Source: Streptomyces sp. TBY4 (lineage in GTDB: Bacteria; Actinomycetota; Actinomycetes; Streptomycetales; Streptomycetaceae). From it: a stretch of DNA of 64,000 nucleotides. The notes under the pieces were generated by a model. That model searched no databases. It worked only from the letters and a program-made list of their open reading frames with translations, and was not told the DNA's origin. The stretch is from positions 186,001-250,000 of the forward strand of contig NZ_JANAVF010000004.1 in assembly GCF_024213195.1 (NCBI RefSeq), written 5' to 3'. A program made the translations under genes and the position numbers. Shown here in pieces: positions 1 to 10,276 of this stretch (within the stretch, counting starts at the first letter, position 1; each line of letters starts with the position of its first letter).

Positions 1-1011
1 ACCGAGGGCACGCTCACCAAGGTCGAGCTGAAGAGCTCCGAGGGCGCGGCGGTGGCGGGCAAGATAGCCGCCGACGGCAAGAGCTGGAAGCCGGACGGCG
101 CGCTGAAGCGCTCGACCAAGTACGCGCTGTCGGCGACCGCGAAGGACGAGGCGGGCCGCGAGGCGCACGAGAACGCCTCCTTCACCACCGTCTCCCCGCA
201 GAACAGCTTCGTGGGCTCCTTCATCCCGGACGAGGGCCAGACCGTCGGCGTGGGCATGCCGGTCTCGATCACCTTCGACAAGCAGATCAAGGACAAGAAG
301 GCCGTCCAGGCGGGCATCACCGTCACCTCCAGCAGCGGCCAGGAGGTCGTGGGCCACTGGTTCAGCACGCAGCGGCTGGACTTCCGCCCGGAGAAGTACT
401 GGCAGGCGGGTTCCACCGTCACCCTGAAGCTGGCGCTGGACGGGGTCACGGGCGGCCCGGGCATCCAGGGCGTGCAGAGCAAGACCGTCACCTTCAAGAT
501 CGGCCGGAGCCAGGTCTCCACGGTCGACGCGAAGAGCAAGAAGATGACGGTCACCCGGGACGGCGCGGTCCTCAAGACCATCCCGATCTCGGCGGGCGCC
601 CCGGCGAACCCGACGTACAACGGCCAGATGGTGATCTCCGAGAAGTTCAAGGAGACCCGGATGAACGGCGCCACCGTCGGCTTCACGGACGACGACGGCA
701 AGGGCGAGTACGACATCAAGGACGTGCCGCACGCGATGCGCCTGTCCACCTCGGGCACCTTCATCCACGGCAACTACTGGGGTGCGGACTCGGTCTTCGG
801 CAACGCCAACACCAGCCACGGCTGTGTCGGCCTGAACGACGCCAAGGGCGCGAACGACCCGAACCAGCCGGCGGCCTGGTTCTACGACAACTCCCTCATC
901 GGTGACGTCGTCACGGTCGTCAACTCCCCGGACAAGACGATCAAGCCGGACAACGGCCTCAACGGCTGGAACATGAGCTGGGCGGACTGGAAGGCGGGCT
1001 CGGCCGTCTGA
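1..1011 (+). CDS. L,D-transpeptidase, C-terminal part (5' end outside window)
   Basis: The frame is open from base 1, so the N-terminus (expected signal peptide or lipobox) lies upstream. The visible 336 residues hold Ig-like beta-sandwich sequence followed by a YkuD catalytic domain. The catalytic signature is clear: a HGNYW stretch near base 770 and SHGCVGL near base 820, whose Cys is the nucleophile. Such enzymes make 3-3 crosslinks in peptidoglycan outside the membrane; the Ig-like plus YkuD layout is the usual actinobacterial one. A strong terminator follows directly, so this gene ends its transcription unit. The family call is secure; the substrate range cannot be read. Confidence 0.92.
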   Translation, partial: TEGTLTKVELKSSEGAAVAGKIAADGKSWKPDGALKRSTKYALSATAKDEAGREAHENASFTTVSPQNSFVGSFIPDEGQTVGVGMPVSITFDKQIKDKKAVQAGITVTSSSGQEVVGHWFSTQRLDFRPEKYWQAGSTVTLKLALDGVTGGPGIQGVQSKTVTFKIGRSQVSTVDAKSKKMTVTRDGAVLKTIPISAGAPANPTYNGQMVISEKFKETRMNGATVGFTDDDGKGEYDIKDVPHAMRLSTSGTFIHGNYWGADSVFGNANTSHGCVGLNDAKGANDPNQPAAWFYDNSLIGDVVTVVNSPDKTIKPDNGLNGWNMSWADWKAGSAV

Positions 1012-1040
1012 CCTTCCGGCACGACAGCTGAACCCCGCGA

Positions 1041-1082
1041 CGGACGGCGGGGAGCCCCGGCCAGGGGGCTCCCCGCCGTCCG
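1041..1082 (+). terminator. Rho-independent terminator after the L,D-transpeptidase
   Basis: A perfect 18-bp stem (1041-1058 with 1065-1082) has a 6-nt loop and is followed by TTT. It lies 29 bp after the stop codon. Confidence 0.85.
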
Positions 1083-1192
1083 TTTGCGTATGCGGGCACG
1101 GATTCCTGTGCTCCACCTGTGAGTTCGGGTTCTCATCCGGCTCTTATGGACGGCTTATCCGGCCGTCACCGGTGCTGCCTAGCTTCGCCCGC

Positions 1193-2689
1193 ATGTTCTT
1201 CACCTACCTCCGGCGCGAACTGCGCCGCCGCAGGAAGGCGGCGCTCGTCGTCGCCTCCGGACTCGCGCTGGGCATCGCCCTCGTCATCGTCGTCACCTCC
1301 GTCTCGGCGGGCATGACGCAGGCCCAGGGCAAGGTCCTCCAGTCGCTCTACGGCCTCGGCACGGACATGACCGTCACCAAGGCCCAGACCCCGCCGGCCG
1401 AGGGCGATACCGCGGCCCGGCCGCGTTTCCAGTTCGATGCGAAGGGCGAGGGAGACACCGGGGCCGAGCAGAGCAGCGACCTCGTCATGCCGCAGGGCTT
1501 TCAGACCCTCGACGCCGCGACCGTGGACAAGGTGTCCGGCCAGGACGGCGTCGCGCAGGCCGTCGGCGGCCTCAGCCTCCAGGTGATGAAGGTCAACGGC
1601 CAGTTCCGGCGCGGTGAGTTCCGGCGCGCGGAGGGCGCGGCGGGCAGCGGCACGGCCGCCGGGCCGGGCGCCACCGGCGGCGGTTCGGGCGGTACGGGCG
1701 GCGGCGCGGGCGGTACGGTCGAGGGCGGCGGCGCCGACTTCGACGTCAACTCCTTCTCCGTCTACGGCGCGGACGTCACCCGGCCCGAGCTCGGACCGCT
1801 CACCACCTCCAAGATCACCTCGGGCCGCACCTTCGCGGCCGGTGAGACCGACGCGGCCGTCGCCGTCGTCGACAGCGCCTACGCCACGAAGAACAAGCTC
1901 GCCGTCGACTCCGAAGTCACCGTCAAGGGCGCCAAGTTCAAGGTGATCGGGATCGCCACCGCCGACAGCGGCGACGCGGCCGCCAATGTCTACGTCCCGC
2001 TCAAGCAGGCCCAGACCCTCGCCGGCACCCCCGACAAGATCACCACGGTCTACGTCCAGGCGAAGGACTCCCAGGCGATCGGATCCGTCAAGCAGGCCAT
2101 CCAGAAGAACGTCCCGGACACCACCGTCACCACCTCGGCCGACCTGGCCGACACCGTCTCCGGTTCGCTCTCCACCGCCGCCTCCCTCGCCTCCACCGTC
2201 GGCACCTGGCTCTCGTACGCGGTCCTCCTCGCCGCCTTCCTCGTCGCCGGTCTGCTGACCTCCTCGGCCGTGTCCCGGCGGGTCCGCGAGTTCGGCACGC
2301 TCAAGGCGCTCGGCTGGAAGAGCGGCCGCGTCACCGGCCAGGTCGCCGGCGAGGCCCTGGTCAACGGCCTCATCGGCGGAGCGCTCGGCATCGGCCTCGG
2401 CCTCGCGGCCGCCTACGCCATCACCGCGATCAGCCCGCAGCTGACCGCGCAGCTCGCCGGCGGCGCCGGCCGGCTCCAGGGCCCGGGCGGCGGGGGCGGC
2501 GGGATGATGCGCTCCGCGCAGCAGGGGGCCGGGAAGGCCCTCGACATCGCGCTCACCGCACCCGTCTCGCTCTCCACCATCGGCCTGGCCGTCGCGCTCG
2601 CCGTCGCGGGCGGACTCGTCGCAGGCGGCTTCGGCGGCTGGCGCGCCTCACGGCTGAGGCCGGCGGACGCCCTGCGTCGCGTCGAATAG
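1193..2689 (+). CDS. ABC transporter permease, MacB/FtsX type
   Basis: A protein of about 498 residues: one N-terminal membrane segment, a large extracytoplasmic domain, then three C-terminal membrane segments around the FtsX-type core with a SxxVxxRxxEFGTLKALG-like cytoplasmic loop. ATG 1193 was chosen over in-frame GTG 1172 because it gives the typical MFFTYLRRELRRR start. The extracytoplasmic domain has a Gly-rich, low-complexity insert (roughly residues 145-185). The gene for its ATPase follows after 123 bp. This family moves lipids, peptides or drugs, or works mechanically in the envelope; the substrate is unknown. Confidence 0.88.
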   Translation: MFFTYLRRELRRRRKAALVVASGLALGIALVIVVTSVSAGMTQAQGKVLQSLYGLGTDMTVTKAQTPPAEGDTAARPRFQFDAKGEGDTGAEQSSDLVMPQGFQTLDAATVDKVSGQDGVAQAVGGLSLQVMKVNGQFRRGEFRRAEGAAGSGTAAGPGATGGGSGGTGGGAGGTVEGGGADFDVNSFSVYGADVTRPELGPLTTSKITSGRTFAAGETDAAVAVVDSAYATKNKLAVDSEVTVKGAKFKVIGIATADSGDAAANVYVPLKQAQTLAGTPDKITTVYVQAKDSQAIGSVKQAIQKNVPDTTVTTSADLADTVSGSLSTAASLASTVGTWLSYAVLLAAFLVAGLLTSSAVSRRVREFGTLKALGWKSGRVTGQVAGEALVNGLIGGALGIGLGLAAAYAITAISPQLTAQLAGGAGRLQGPGGGGGGMMRSAQQGAGKALDIALTAPVSLSTIGLAVALAVAGGLVAGGFGGWRASRLRPADALRRVE

Positions 2690-2812
2690 CCGCCCGCGGC
2701 CGCAGGTTCGTACAGCCGTACGCAGGAAAGTGCGGCTCGTGCGTTCCGAGGGGCCGTCTGCCCGACCGTGCCATTGCCCCACCGCCCCGCAACCCGAGGG
2801 AACGAACCAGAG

Positions 2813-3490
2813 ATGTACCAACTCACCGGTGTCACCAAGCGCTACCGGCGCGGCAAGGAATCCATCGACGCGCTCGCCGGCGTGGACCTGACCATCGAGG
2901 ACGGCGGCCGGCTCGTCATCCAGGGCCCCACCGGCGGCGGCAAGTCCACCCTGCTCCAGATGCTCGGCGCCCTGGACCGTCCGACGGCGGGGCAGATCGT
3001 CCTCGACGGACTCGACCTCGCCACCGTCTCCGAATCCCGGCTCACCCGCTTCCGGGCGGAGAACATCGGCTTCGTGTTCCAGTCCTTCAACCTGATCCCC
3101 ACGCTCACCGCACAGGAGAACGTCGAGACGGCCCTCGTCCCGCTGGGGCTGAAGGCCCGCGAGCGGCGCGACCGGGCCGCCGAGGCGCTGGACTCCGTGG
3201 GTCTCGGCGAGCGGATGGGCCACCTGCCTGGGGAGATGTCCGGCGGGCAGCAGCAGCGCGTGGCCATCGCCCGGGCGCTGGTGAAGCGCCCGAAGGTGCT
3301 GCTGGCCGACGAGCCGACCGGCAACCTCGACGAGTCCATGCGCGACGAGGTCATGGAACTGCTCGAAGGGCTCTGGAAGGAGCACGGCCTGACCTTCGTC
3401 ATGGTCACCCACGACAGCGCGCTCGCGAAGCGGGCCCCGCGGGTGGCGACGATCCGGCGGGGGAAGGTGACCGTCACGGAGAACGCCTGA
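2813..3490 (+). CDS. ABC transporter ATP-binding protein, LolD/MacB type
   Basis: A 225-residue nucleotide-binding domain, full length for the family. It shows Walker A GPTGGGKST, Q-loop region FVFQSFNLIP, signature MSGGQQQR, Walker B VLLADEPTGNLD and the H-loop VTHD. ATG 2813 starts the conserved MYQLTGV sequence; an upstream in-frame ATG at 2768 adds a tail without family features. It is the partner of the FtsX-type permease just upstream and most likely shares its transcript. Confidence 0.92.
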   Translation: MYQLTGVTKRYRRGKESIDALAGVDLTIEDGGRLVIQGPTGGGKSTLLQMLGALDRPTAGQIVLDGLDLATVSESRLTRFRAENIGFVFQSFNLIPTLTAQENVETALVPLGLKARERRDRAAEALDSVGLGERMGHLPGEMSGGQQQRVAIARALVKRPKVLLADEPTGNLDESMRDEVMELLEGLWKEHGLTFVMVTHDSALAKRAPRVATIRRGKVTVTENA

Positions 3491-3532
3491 GCGGGAGCGG
3501 CTGGGCGGGAGCGGCTGGGCGGGGGCGGCTGA
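3491..3532. repeat. Three tandem copies of a 14-bp G-rich unit
   Basis: The unit GCGGGAGCGGCTGG occurs at 3491-3504 and 3505-3518, then once with two changes at 3519-3532. It starts immediately after the stop codon of the ABC ATPase. It looks like slippage-prone 3' untranslated DNA; no function is apparent. Confidence 0.8.
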
Positions 3533-3566
3533 GCGTACGGCCGGGTTCCGGATTAGGGTCCGAAGT

Positions 3567-4517
3567 ATGAAGATCAACCCGCTCTCCGTGCCGCCGACCG
3601 ACCTCGAGGTCGATCACTGGTGGGCCGTCCTGACCTCCGCCCGGACGGCCGACCTGCCGCACCTGCCGCCGCCCTCCCGGACGGAGGTCGCCGGGGAGCT
3701 GCGGGTGCCGTCGGCGCGGGGGCGCACGGTGCAGTGGGCCACGGAGGACGGGGTCGCCCGGCTGGTCCTCTTCACGGACGGCACCAACGACCACACCGCG
3801 TTCCTGGACGAGCTGACGGTACGGCCGGACGCGCGGCGGCGCGGTACGGGGACGGCCCTGTGGGAGCGGGTCCGCGAGGAGCTGCTCGCGGAGGGCCGGA
3901 CCTCGGTCGCCGCCGAGGTGGAGCTCGGCGGCGCGGGCCAGGCCTTCGCCGAGGCCGTGGGCTTCGAGAACGCCCTGTCGATGGCCTGGTACGTGCTGGA
4001 CGTGCAGGCGGTACCGGAGGCGTCTGCGTCCGTGCCCGGCTACGAGCTGCTCTGCTGGCCCGGGCTGGTCCCCGACGGCTGGGCGACGGCGGTGGCCGTC
4101 GCCCACGGGGCGATGGAGGACGCGCCGACGGGGGACCTGGAGCAGAAGATCCAGACCTGGACGGCGGAGCGCCTGCACGCGGCCCACCGCAAGATCCTGG
4201 ACCGGGGAGGCGAGCTGACCACGGTCGCCGCCGTGACCCCGGACGGCGAGGTGGCGGCCTACACGGAACTGGTCCTCCCCGACCCGGCGCTCCCGCGCGC
4301 GCTCCAGTACGACACCGTGGTGGTCCCCGCCCACCGGGGTCACGGCCTCGGCCGCGCGGTCAAGCTCCGCATGCTCGCGGAAGCGCAGGTCCGCCACCCG
4401 GACCTGCGCACCGTCGCCACCGTGACGGCCGACGACAACATCCCGATGCGCACGGTCAACGAGGCCCTGGGCTACCGGCGCGAGCACGGCATCGGGTGCT
4501 TCCAGCTGAAGCTCTAG
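3567..4517 (+). CDS. Tandem GNAT-family N-acetyltransferase
   Basis: A 316-residue protein with two GNAT folds, as in mycothiol synthase relatives. The first half has the acetyl-CoA motif VRPDARRRGTGTALW (about residues 86-100); the second has VVPAHRGHGLGRAVKLRM near residues 251-268, the better preserved R/QxxGxG/A loop. The second domain is therefore probably catalytic. The acceptor cannot be told from sequence. It is not mycothiol synthase itself as far as I can judge. The following gene is convergent and only 6 bp away. Confidence 0.85.
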   Translation: MKINPLSVPPTDLEVDHWWAVLTSARTADLPHLPPPSRTEVAGELRVPSARGRTVQWATEDGVARLVLFTDGTNDHTAFLDELTVRPDARRRGTGTALWERVREELLAEGRTSVAAEVELGGAGQAFAEAVGFENALSMAWYVLDVQAVPEASASVPGYELLCWPGLVPDGWATAVAVAHGAMEDAPTGDLEQKIQTWTAERLHAAHRKILDRGGELTTVAAVTPDGEVAAYTELVLPDPALPRALQYDTVVVPAHRGHGLGRAVKLRMLAEAQVRHPDLRTVATVTADDNIPMRTVNEALGYRREHGIGCFQLKL

Positions 4518-4523
4518 CCGGGC

Positions 4524-5420
4524 CTACTGTGCGGATTCCTCCACGGGGCCAGGGGCCCGGTCCGGGGCCGCGGACGGGGCCGACCAGGAGGCGAGGAGGC
4601 TGAGGGCGTCGGCCGAGGGGGAGTCCGGGGCGGCGTGGTAGGTGACCAGGAACTGCGTCGGGTCGTCCGGGAAGGCCAGGGTCTCGAAGGAGAGCTTGAG
4701 CTCGCCGACCAGCGGGTGGCGCAGCCGCTTGACGCCGTGGATCTTGTTGTCGGCCACCGTGTGGGCCGCCCACAGCCGGCGGAACTCCTCGTTCTTGACG
4801 GACAGTTCGCCGACCAGCGCGGACAGCCGTTCGTCGTCCGGGAACTGCCCGGCGTACACGCGCAGGTTGCTCACCACCTCGCACGCCCGGCATTCCCAGT
4901 CCGCGTACAGCTCGGCCGTCGCCGGGTCCAGGAACACCAGCCGCACCAGGTTGCGCTCCTGCGGCGGGAGCGCCCCGAAGTCGCCGAAGACCGCCGCCGC
5001 CAGCCGGTTCCACCCGATGACGTCCTGGCGCCGCCCGACCAGGTACGCCGGTACGCCCTCCATCGCGTCCAGCAGCGTCCGCAGCTCCGGCCGTACCTGC
5101 TGGGGGCGCGGGGTCTGGCGGCGCTTGCGGGGCTTGGGGCCGGCCAGGTGGCTCAGGTGCGCGCGCTCCGTGCCGTCCAGGCGCAGGGCCCGCGCGATGG
5201 CGTCGAGGATCTCCGCCGACACGTTCTGGCCGTGGCCCTGCTCCAGCCGCGTGTAGTACGCCACCGAGACCCCGGCCAGCTGCGCCAGCTCCTCGCGGCG
5301 CAGGCCCGGGACCCGGCGGTGGCGCCCGTAGTCGGGCAGGCCCACGTCCTCGGGGCGCAGCCGGGCGCGCCGGGAGCGCAGGAACTCGCCGAGTTCGGCT
5401 CGCTGATCAAGGTGGTCCAT
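4524..5420 (-). CDS. XRE-type transcriptional regulator with MmyB ligand-binding domain
   Basis: A 298-residue protein: helix-turn-helix at roughly residues 10-75 ([35 protein letters not shown]), then a C-terminal MmyB-like PAS-fold domain. ATG 5420 gives the usual start; the longer frame upstream lacks conserved sequence. The alcohol dehydrogenase gene diverges from it across 184 bp. MmyB regulators usually control a divergent oxidoreductase gene, so that gene is its likely target. Confidence 0.9.
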   Translation of the reverse strand: MDHLDQRAELGEFLRSRRARLRPEDVGLPDYGRHRRVPGLRREELAQLAGVSVAYYTRLEQGHGQNVSAEILDAIARALRLDGTERAHLSHLAGPKPRKRRQTPRPQQVRPELRTLLDAMEGVPAYLVGRRQDVIGWNRLAAAVFGDFGALPPQERNLVRLVFLDPATAELYADWECRACEVVSNLRVYAGQFPDDERLSALVGELSVKNEEFRRLWAAHTVADNKIHGVKRLRHPLVGELKLSFETLAFPDDPTQFLVTYHAAPDSPSADALSLLASWSAPSAAPDRAPGPVEESAQ

Positions 5421-5604
5421 TACCCCAGTATCGCGGCGCGGGCGCGCAGGCCGGAGGTCTGAGCCTGACCCCGCCAAGGGTAGGTTCGCCAGACCTAGGC
5501 AGGACAGGGGGATGGGTGTCCGGGGCGGGGAAAGGCAGGCTGGAGCCACGTCAGCACCACCGTCTGAACCACGTCAGCACCGCAGTCTTCAGAGGAGCCC
5601 CACC

Positions 5605-6651
5605 GTGTCCGTCACCCAGGTCGCCGCCTACGCCGCTCCCGCGCCCAAGGCCCCGCTGGAGCGCATCACCGTCCCGCGCCGTCCGGTCGGCGCCCACGAC
5701 GTACTCATCGACATCAAGTTCGCCGGCATCTGCCACTCCGACATCCACCAGGTCACCGACGGCTGGGGCGAGGGCATCTACCCCATGGTCCCGGGCCACG
5801 AGATCGCCGGTGTCGTCACCGAAGTCGGCTCCGGGGTCACCAAGTTCGCGGTCGGCGACCGCGTCGGCGTCGGCTGCTTCGTCGACTCCTGCCGCGAGTG
5901 CGAGCAGTGCCTCGCCGGGCAGGAGCAGTACTGCGCCAAGGGCATGACCGGCACGTACAACGCCCTCGACAAGAACGGCGAGCCCACCTACGGCGGCTAC
6001 TCCACGCACGTCGTCGTCGACGAGAACTACACCGTCCGCATCCCCGACGGCCTCGCCCTCGACGTCGCCGCCCCGCTGCTGTGCGCCGGCATCACCCTCT
6101 ACTCCCCGCTCAAGCACTGGGGCGCGGGCCCCGGCAAGCAGGTCGCGATCGTCGGCCTCGGCGGGCTCGGCCACATGGGCGTCAAGATCGCCCACGCCCT
6201 CGGCGCCGAGGTCACCGTCCTCTCGCAGACCCTGCGCAAGCAGGAGGACGGGCTCAAGCTGGGCGCCGACCACTTCTACGCGACCAGCGACCGGGCCACC
6301 TTCGAGCAGCTCGCCGGCCGCTTCGACCTGATCGTGTCCACCGTCTCCGCGCCCCTCGGCTTCGACGCCTACCTGGGCCTGCTCAAGGTGGACGGCGCCC
6401 TGGTGAACGTCGGCGCCCCGGAGGAGCCGGTCTCGCTGAACCTGTTCTCCGTCATCGGCGGCCGCAAGACCCTGGCCGGCTCGATGATCGGCGGGATCGC
6501 CGAGACGCAGGAGATGCTCGACTTCTGCGCGGAGCACGGGCTCGGCGCGGAGATCGAACTGATCCGCGCCGAGGAGGTCAACGAGGCCTACGAGCGCGTC
6601 CAGTCGGGCGACGTCCGCTACCGCTTCGTCATCGACACCTCGACCATCTGA
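5605..6651 (+). CDS. Zinc-dependent NAD(P) alcohol dehydrogenase (medium-chain, AdhC/YahK type)
   Basis: A 348-residue MDR protein. Catalytic zinc ligands are in CHSD (about residue 40) and GHE (about 62). The structural zinc knot is the four-Cys stretch CRECEQC...C (about residues 96-113). The Rossmann motif GLGGLGHMG lies near residue 182. GTG 5605 was chosen because it is preceded by AGAGGAG. Close relatives reduce aldehydes such as cinnamaldehyde. It is divergent from the MmyB-type regulator, which probably controls it, and is followed by a terminator. Confidence 0.92.
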   Translation: MSVTQVAAYAAPAPKAPLERITVPRRPVGAHDVLIDIKFAGICHSDIHQVTDGWGEGIYPMVPGHEIAGVVTEVGSGVTKFAVGDRVGVGCFVDSCRECEQCLAGQEQYCAKGMTGTYNALDKNGEPTYGGYSTHVVVDENYTVRIPDGLALDVAAPLLCAGITLYSPLKHWGAGPGKQVAIVGLGGLGHMGVKIAHALGAEVTVLSQTLRKQEDGLKLGADHFYATSDRATFEQLAGRFDLIVSTVSAPLGFDAYLGLLKVDGALVNVGAPEEPVSLNLFSVIGGRKTLAGSMIGGIAETQEMLDFCAEHGLGAEIELIRAEEVNEAYERVQSGDVRYRFVIDTSTI

Positions 6652-6660
6652 TCGTCGCCC

Positions 6661-6700
6661 GACGGCGGCCCCGGAGCGCGCGTCGCCCGGGGCCGCCGTC
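6661..6700 (+). terminator. Terminator after the alcohol dehydrogenase
   Basis: A perfect 14-bp inverted repeat (6661-6674 with 6687-6700) with a 12-nt loop is followed by a short T tract at 6706-6709. Confidence 0.75.
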
Positions 6701-6787
6701 ACATGCTTTTCATGCCCCGTGCATGGTCCCGGCGGCCCTCCGCGCGGACGATCTTCCCATCAGCCTTCAGTCACAGGGGAGTTCGAG

Positions 6788-8962
6788 ATGCCCAGCCGCC
6801 GCCACTTCCTCGCGGGTTCCGCGGCCGCCGCCGTCGGCCTCGCGGCCCTCCCGCAGGCCGTCCAGCCCGCACGGGCCGCAGCCGCCGGGGCGGAGGGGCC
6901 GCCGAACCTCGTGGTGATCCTGGCCGACGATCTGGGCTACGGCGACCTGGGCGCGTACGGCCAGAAGCTGATCAGCACCCCGCGCATCGACCGACTGGCG
7001 GCGGAGGGGCTCCGGTTCACCGACGCCTACTCCGCGGCCGCCGTCTGCGCGCCCTCCCGCGCCGCGCTGCTGACCGGACTGCACACCGGCCACGCCGCCG
7101 TCCGGGCCAACCCCTCCAGCGGCGGCCAGGGCAGCCTGGGCGCGGGCGACACCACCTTCGCGGAGGTGCTCCGGGCCCGCGGGTACCGTACGGGCCTCTT
7201 CGGCAAGTGGGGCTTCGGACCGGAGGCCGGGAACCAGCCGAGCCACCCGACCGCGCGCGGCTTCGAGGAGTTCTACGGGTACATCGACCACGGGCACGCG
7301 CACCAGTACTACCCGGCGTACCTCTGGAACGGCAACGCCAAGGAGACCGTCCCGGCGGGCACCTTCGCCCCCGACGCGATCGCCGCGCGCGCCCTCGGCT
7401 TCATCGACGCCCATGCCGCCGGCCCGGACCCCTTCCTGCTCTTCCTCACCCCGAACCTCCCGCACGCCCCGAGCGAGGTCCCCGACGCGAGCGCCTACGC
7501 CGACCGGCCCTGGACCCAGGCGAACAAGGCGCACGCGGCGCAGATCAGCCTCCTCGACGCCCAGGTCGGCGCGGTCGTCGACCGGCTGAGGGCGCGGGGC
7601 GTCGCGGAGCGCACGGTGGTCCTGGTGGCCTCCGACAACGGCCCGCACGAGGAGGGCGGGGTGAACCCGGACCTCTTCGACGCCAACGGCCCGCTGCGCG
7701 GCTACAAGCGCAACCTCTACGAGGGCGGCGTCCGCGTCCCCCTCGTCGCCTGGTCCCCGGGCCGGATCGCCCCCGGCACCACCAGCGCCCGCCCCACCCC
7801 GCTCTACGACCTCCTGCCCACCCTCGCCGACCTGGCCGGCGGCGCCCCGGCCCCCTCCGACATCGACGGGCTGTCGGCGGCCCCCGTCCTGAACGGCGCC
7901 CCGGCGCTCGCCCCGGTCCACGACCACCTGTACTGGTACCGGGACGAGCAGGGCGTCACCAGCCGGGCCAACGCGCAGGACGGCGGCCGGGCGAAGCAGG
8001 TCGCGGAGGCCGTCCGCAAGGACCGGTGGAAGGCCGTACGGTTCGCCCCGGCGCGGGACCGGAGCGTACCGGACGCGCAGTGGCGGTTCGAGCTCTACGA
8101 CCTGACGGCGGACCTCGCCGAGCAGCACGACGTGGCGGCCGCGAACCCGGCGGTGGTGGCCTCCCTCACGGCCCTGCTCCGCTCCTCGTGGGCCGATGTG
8201 TACACCCGCCGCCCCTGGGGCCTGACCGCGGCCGCCTCCCCCTCCGACGGCACGCTCACCACCACCCTGGCCAACGGCACGGCCCGCCCCTGGGCCGACG
8301 CCCGGGTCTCACTGGCCGTCCCGGCGGGCTGGACCGCGACCCCGGCGGGCCCCGCCGCGGCCGCCTCCCTCGCCCCGGGGCAGGCCCTGACGACGGTGTG
8401 GACCCTGACCGCCCCGCCGGGGGCCGGCGCCGCCACCCTCACGGCCTCGGCCACGGCGGGCGGCTCCGCCTTCACCGCACGGGCCCCGTACGCCCCGCTG
8501 CCCGCCCCGCCCGTGCGGGACAGCTACCTCAGCGACCTGCCCTGGGTGTCCGCGGCCAACGGCTGGGGCCCGGTCGAGATCGACCGCTCCAACGGCAAGC
8601 AGGCGGCGGGCGACGGCACCCCGATCGCCTTCGGCGGGGTCACCCACGCGAAGGGCCTCGGCGTCCACGCCCCCTCCGAGCTCGTCTACCACCTGGGCGG
8701 CCGTGGCAACCGCTTCACGGCCCTGGTCGGCATCGACGACTTCTCGAAGAAGCAGTCGGCGTCCGGAGCCACCCGCGCGACCGTGCGCGGCGACGGCCGG
8801 GTCCTCGCCACGACGGGCATCCTGACCGGCGCCTCCGGGCCGACGGCGCTCGACGTGGACGTCCGCGGAGTGCGCCTCCTCCACCTGGTGGTCGAGGACG
8901 CCAATGCGAACTCCGCCTTCGACCACACCTCGTGGGCTTCGGCCCGGGTGACGGTGGTCTGA
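6788..8962 (+). CDS. Tat-exported sulfatase with C-terminal NPCBM domain
   Basis: A 724-residue precursor. A twin-arginine signal (SRRHFLAG, then an Ala-rich core) spans residues 1-34. The catalytic domain has the formylglycine motif C-A-P-S-R with Cys at residue 87, metal residues LADDLGYGD (about residue 44) and KWGFG, and SDNGPHEEGG. The last 150 or so residues form an NPCBM carbohydrate-binding module (VSAANGWGPVEIDRS, GGVTHAKGLGVHA). Activity needs the Cys to be oxidised to formylglycine. The likely substrate is a sulfated glycan outside the cell. ATG 6788 is preceded by AGGGGAG. Confidence 0.92.
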   Translation: MPSRRHFLAGSAAAAVGLAALPQAVQPARAAAAGAEGPPNLVVILADDLGYGDLGAYGQKLISTPRIDRLAAEGLRFTDAYSAAAVCAPSRAALLTGLHTGHAAVRANPSSGGQGSLGAGDTTFAEVLRARGYRTGLFGKWGFGPEAGNQPSHPTARGFEEFYGYIDHGHAHQYYPAYLWNGNAKETVPAGTFAPDAIAARALGFIDAHAAGPDPFLLFLTPNLPHAPSEVPDASAYADRPWTQANKAHAAQISLLDAQVGAVVDRLRARGVAERTVVLVASDNGPHEEGGVNPDLFDANGPLRGYKRNLYEGGVRVPLVAWSPGRIAPGTTSARPTPLYDLLPTLADLAGGAPAPSDIDGLSAAPVLNGAPALAPVHDHLYWYRDEQGVTSRANAQDGGRAKQVAEAVRKDRWKAVRFAPARDRSVPDAQWRFELYDLTADLAEQHDVAAANPAVVASLTALLRSSWADVYTRRPWGLTAAASPSDGTLTTTLANGTARPWADARVSLAVPAGWTATPAGPAAAASLAPGQALTTVWTLTAPPGAGAATLTASATAGGSAFTARAPYAPLPAPPVRDSYLSDLPWVSAANGWGPVEIDRSNGKQAAGDGTPIAFGGVTHAKGLGVHAPSELVYHLGGRGNRFTALVGIDDFSKKQSASGATRATVRGDGRVLATTGILTGASGPTALDVDVRGVRLLHLVVEDANANSAFDHTSWASARVTVV

Positions 8963-8987
8963 CGCCGGGACCCCACCAGCCCCCCGG

Positions 8988-9611
8988 TCAGTACCCCTTC
9001 GGGTGCTTGGACAGCCACGCGGAGTGCCGGTCGCGCAGGCGGTCCCGTTCCCCGGGGGTGGCCAGGATGACGTCCGCGCCGCCGTCGTACGGGTGGTGGA
9101 TGCGGGTGAGCCCGGCGTCCGTGACGAAGACGCCGGGCAGCGCGTCGTCCGCGACGGCGCGCAGCAGCGGATCGAGGCAGCCGCGCCGCCAGGGGCGGCG
9201 GTCGGCGTAGAAGTACCAGCGGGTGTGGAAGACCGGATCCGGGTCGGCGGTGTCGTCCAGGGTGGTCCACAGGGTGCCCTCCGGGTGGAGGGCGGTGCGG
9301 GGGTCCGCCGGGTCGGGAACGTCGGCCAGGTCGGCGCCTTCGCTCAGGAAGGCCCCTTCGGTGGTCACCACGTACACCTCGCCGCCCGCGAAGAGCTCGT
9401 CGAGGACCGTGTTGTAGCGGTCGAGGAGGATCGCGTACTCGGCCTCGTCCCCCGCGTAGCGCTTCGATTCCGGCAGGCTGTGGAAGCGCACCCAGCGGTC
9501 GGCGTACACCGTCTTCAGCTCGTGCGGGCGCAGCGGCCCGGCAGGCCGGTGGGCCTGCCAGAGCCGGGTGAGCGGTGCGTGCGCGGGGTCGGGGAGCGGG
9601 GCGGTGCTCAC
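8988..9611 (-). CDS. Conserved protein of unknown function, coupled to msrA
   Basis: A 207-residue soluble protein without signal peptide or membrane segment. It is rich in Asp, Trp and Arg, with a conserved-looking C-terminal [16 protein letters not shown] 9611 overlaps the msrA stop codon in a GTGA arrangement, so its translation is probably coupled to msrA. I recognise it only as a protein seen widely in Streptomyces and do not assign a function; a DUF3885-like origin is possible but not shown. Confidence 0.7.
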   Translation of the reverse strand: MSTAPLPDPAHAPLTRLWQAHRPAGPLRPHELKTVYADRWVRFHSLPESKRYAGDEAEYAILLDRYNTVLDELFAGGEVYVVTTEGAFLSEGADLADVPDPADPRTALHPEGTLWTTLDDTADPDPVFHTRWYFYADRRPWRRGCLDPLLRAVADDALPGVFVTDAGLTRIHHPYDGGADVILATPGERDRLRDRHSAWLSKHPKGY

Positions 9612-10276
9612 TCCCCGGGGGCCTGGGCCACGCCGATCGGGCAGGAGACGCCCGTGCCGCCGATGCCGCAGTAGCCGCCGGGGTTCTTGTCCAGGTACTG
9701 CTGGTGGTACGCCTCCGCGGGCCAGAAGGGGCGCTCCGACGCCGGGAGGACGGCCGTGGTGATCGTGCCGTAGCCGGAGCCGGTCAGCACGCGCTGGTAG
9801 GCCTCGCGGGAGGCTTCGGCGGTGGCCTGGGCGGCGGGGGAGTGGGTGTAGACCGCCGAGCGGTACTGGGTGCCGACGTCGTTGCCCTGGCGGAAGCCCT
9901 GGGTGGGGTCGTGGGACTCCCAGAACAGCTTCAGCAGGGCCTCGTAGGAGACGAGGGAGGGGTCGAAGACGACCCGGACCACCTCGGTGTGGCCGGTGCC
10001 GCCCGAGCAGACCTCCTCGTAGGTCGGGTTCTCGGTGAAGCCTCCCTGGTAGCCGGCCAGGGTGGTCCACACCCCCGGGGTCTGCCAGAACTTGCGCTCG
10101 GCGCCCCAGAAACAGCCCAGGCCGAAGTCCGCGACCTCCAGGTGGGCCGGGTACGGGCCCGCGAGCGGGTTGCCGAGCACGGTGTGCACGGCGGGCAGTC
10201 CGAAGAGCGGCTCCGCGCGGCCGGTCAGGGCTTCCTCGCGGGTGGGCAGCTCGGGCGTGCGGCGGTACGAGAACAT
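9608..10276 (-). CDS. msrA: Peptide-methionine (S)-S-oxide reductase MsrA
   Basis: A 222-residue protein with the catalytic motif [11 protein letters not shown] (nucleophilic Cys near residue 54) and downstream family blocks [20 protein letters not shown] and NDVGTQYRS. It repairs oxidised methionine in proteins using thioredoxin. ATG 10276 is preceded by AAGGAGG at good spacing. A conserved unknown gene overlaps its 3' end by 4 bp. Confidence 0.96.
   Translation of the reverse strand: MFSYRRTPELPTREEALTGRAEPLFGLPAVHTVLGNPLAGPYPAHLEVADFGLGCFWGAERKFWQTPGVWTTLAGYQGGFTENPTYEEVCSGGTGHTEVVRVVFDPSLVSYEALLKLFWESHDPTQGFRQGNDVGTQYRSAVYTHSPAAQATAEASREAYQRVLTGSGYGTITTAVLPASERPFWPAEAYHQQYLDKNPGGYCGIGGTGVSCPIGVAQAPGE

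Noticed and set aside
3491..3532. Short tandem repeats as a CRISPR array.
   Set aside because: Units are 14 bp with no spacers, no leader and no cas genes.
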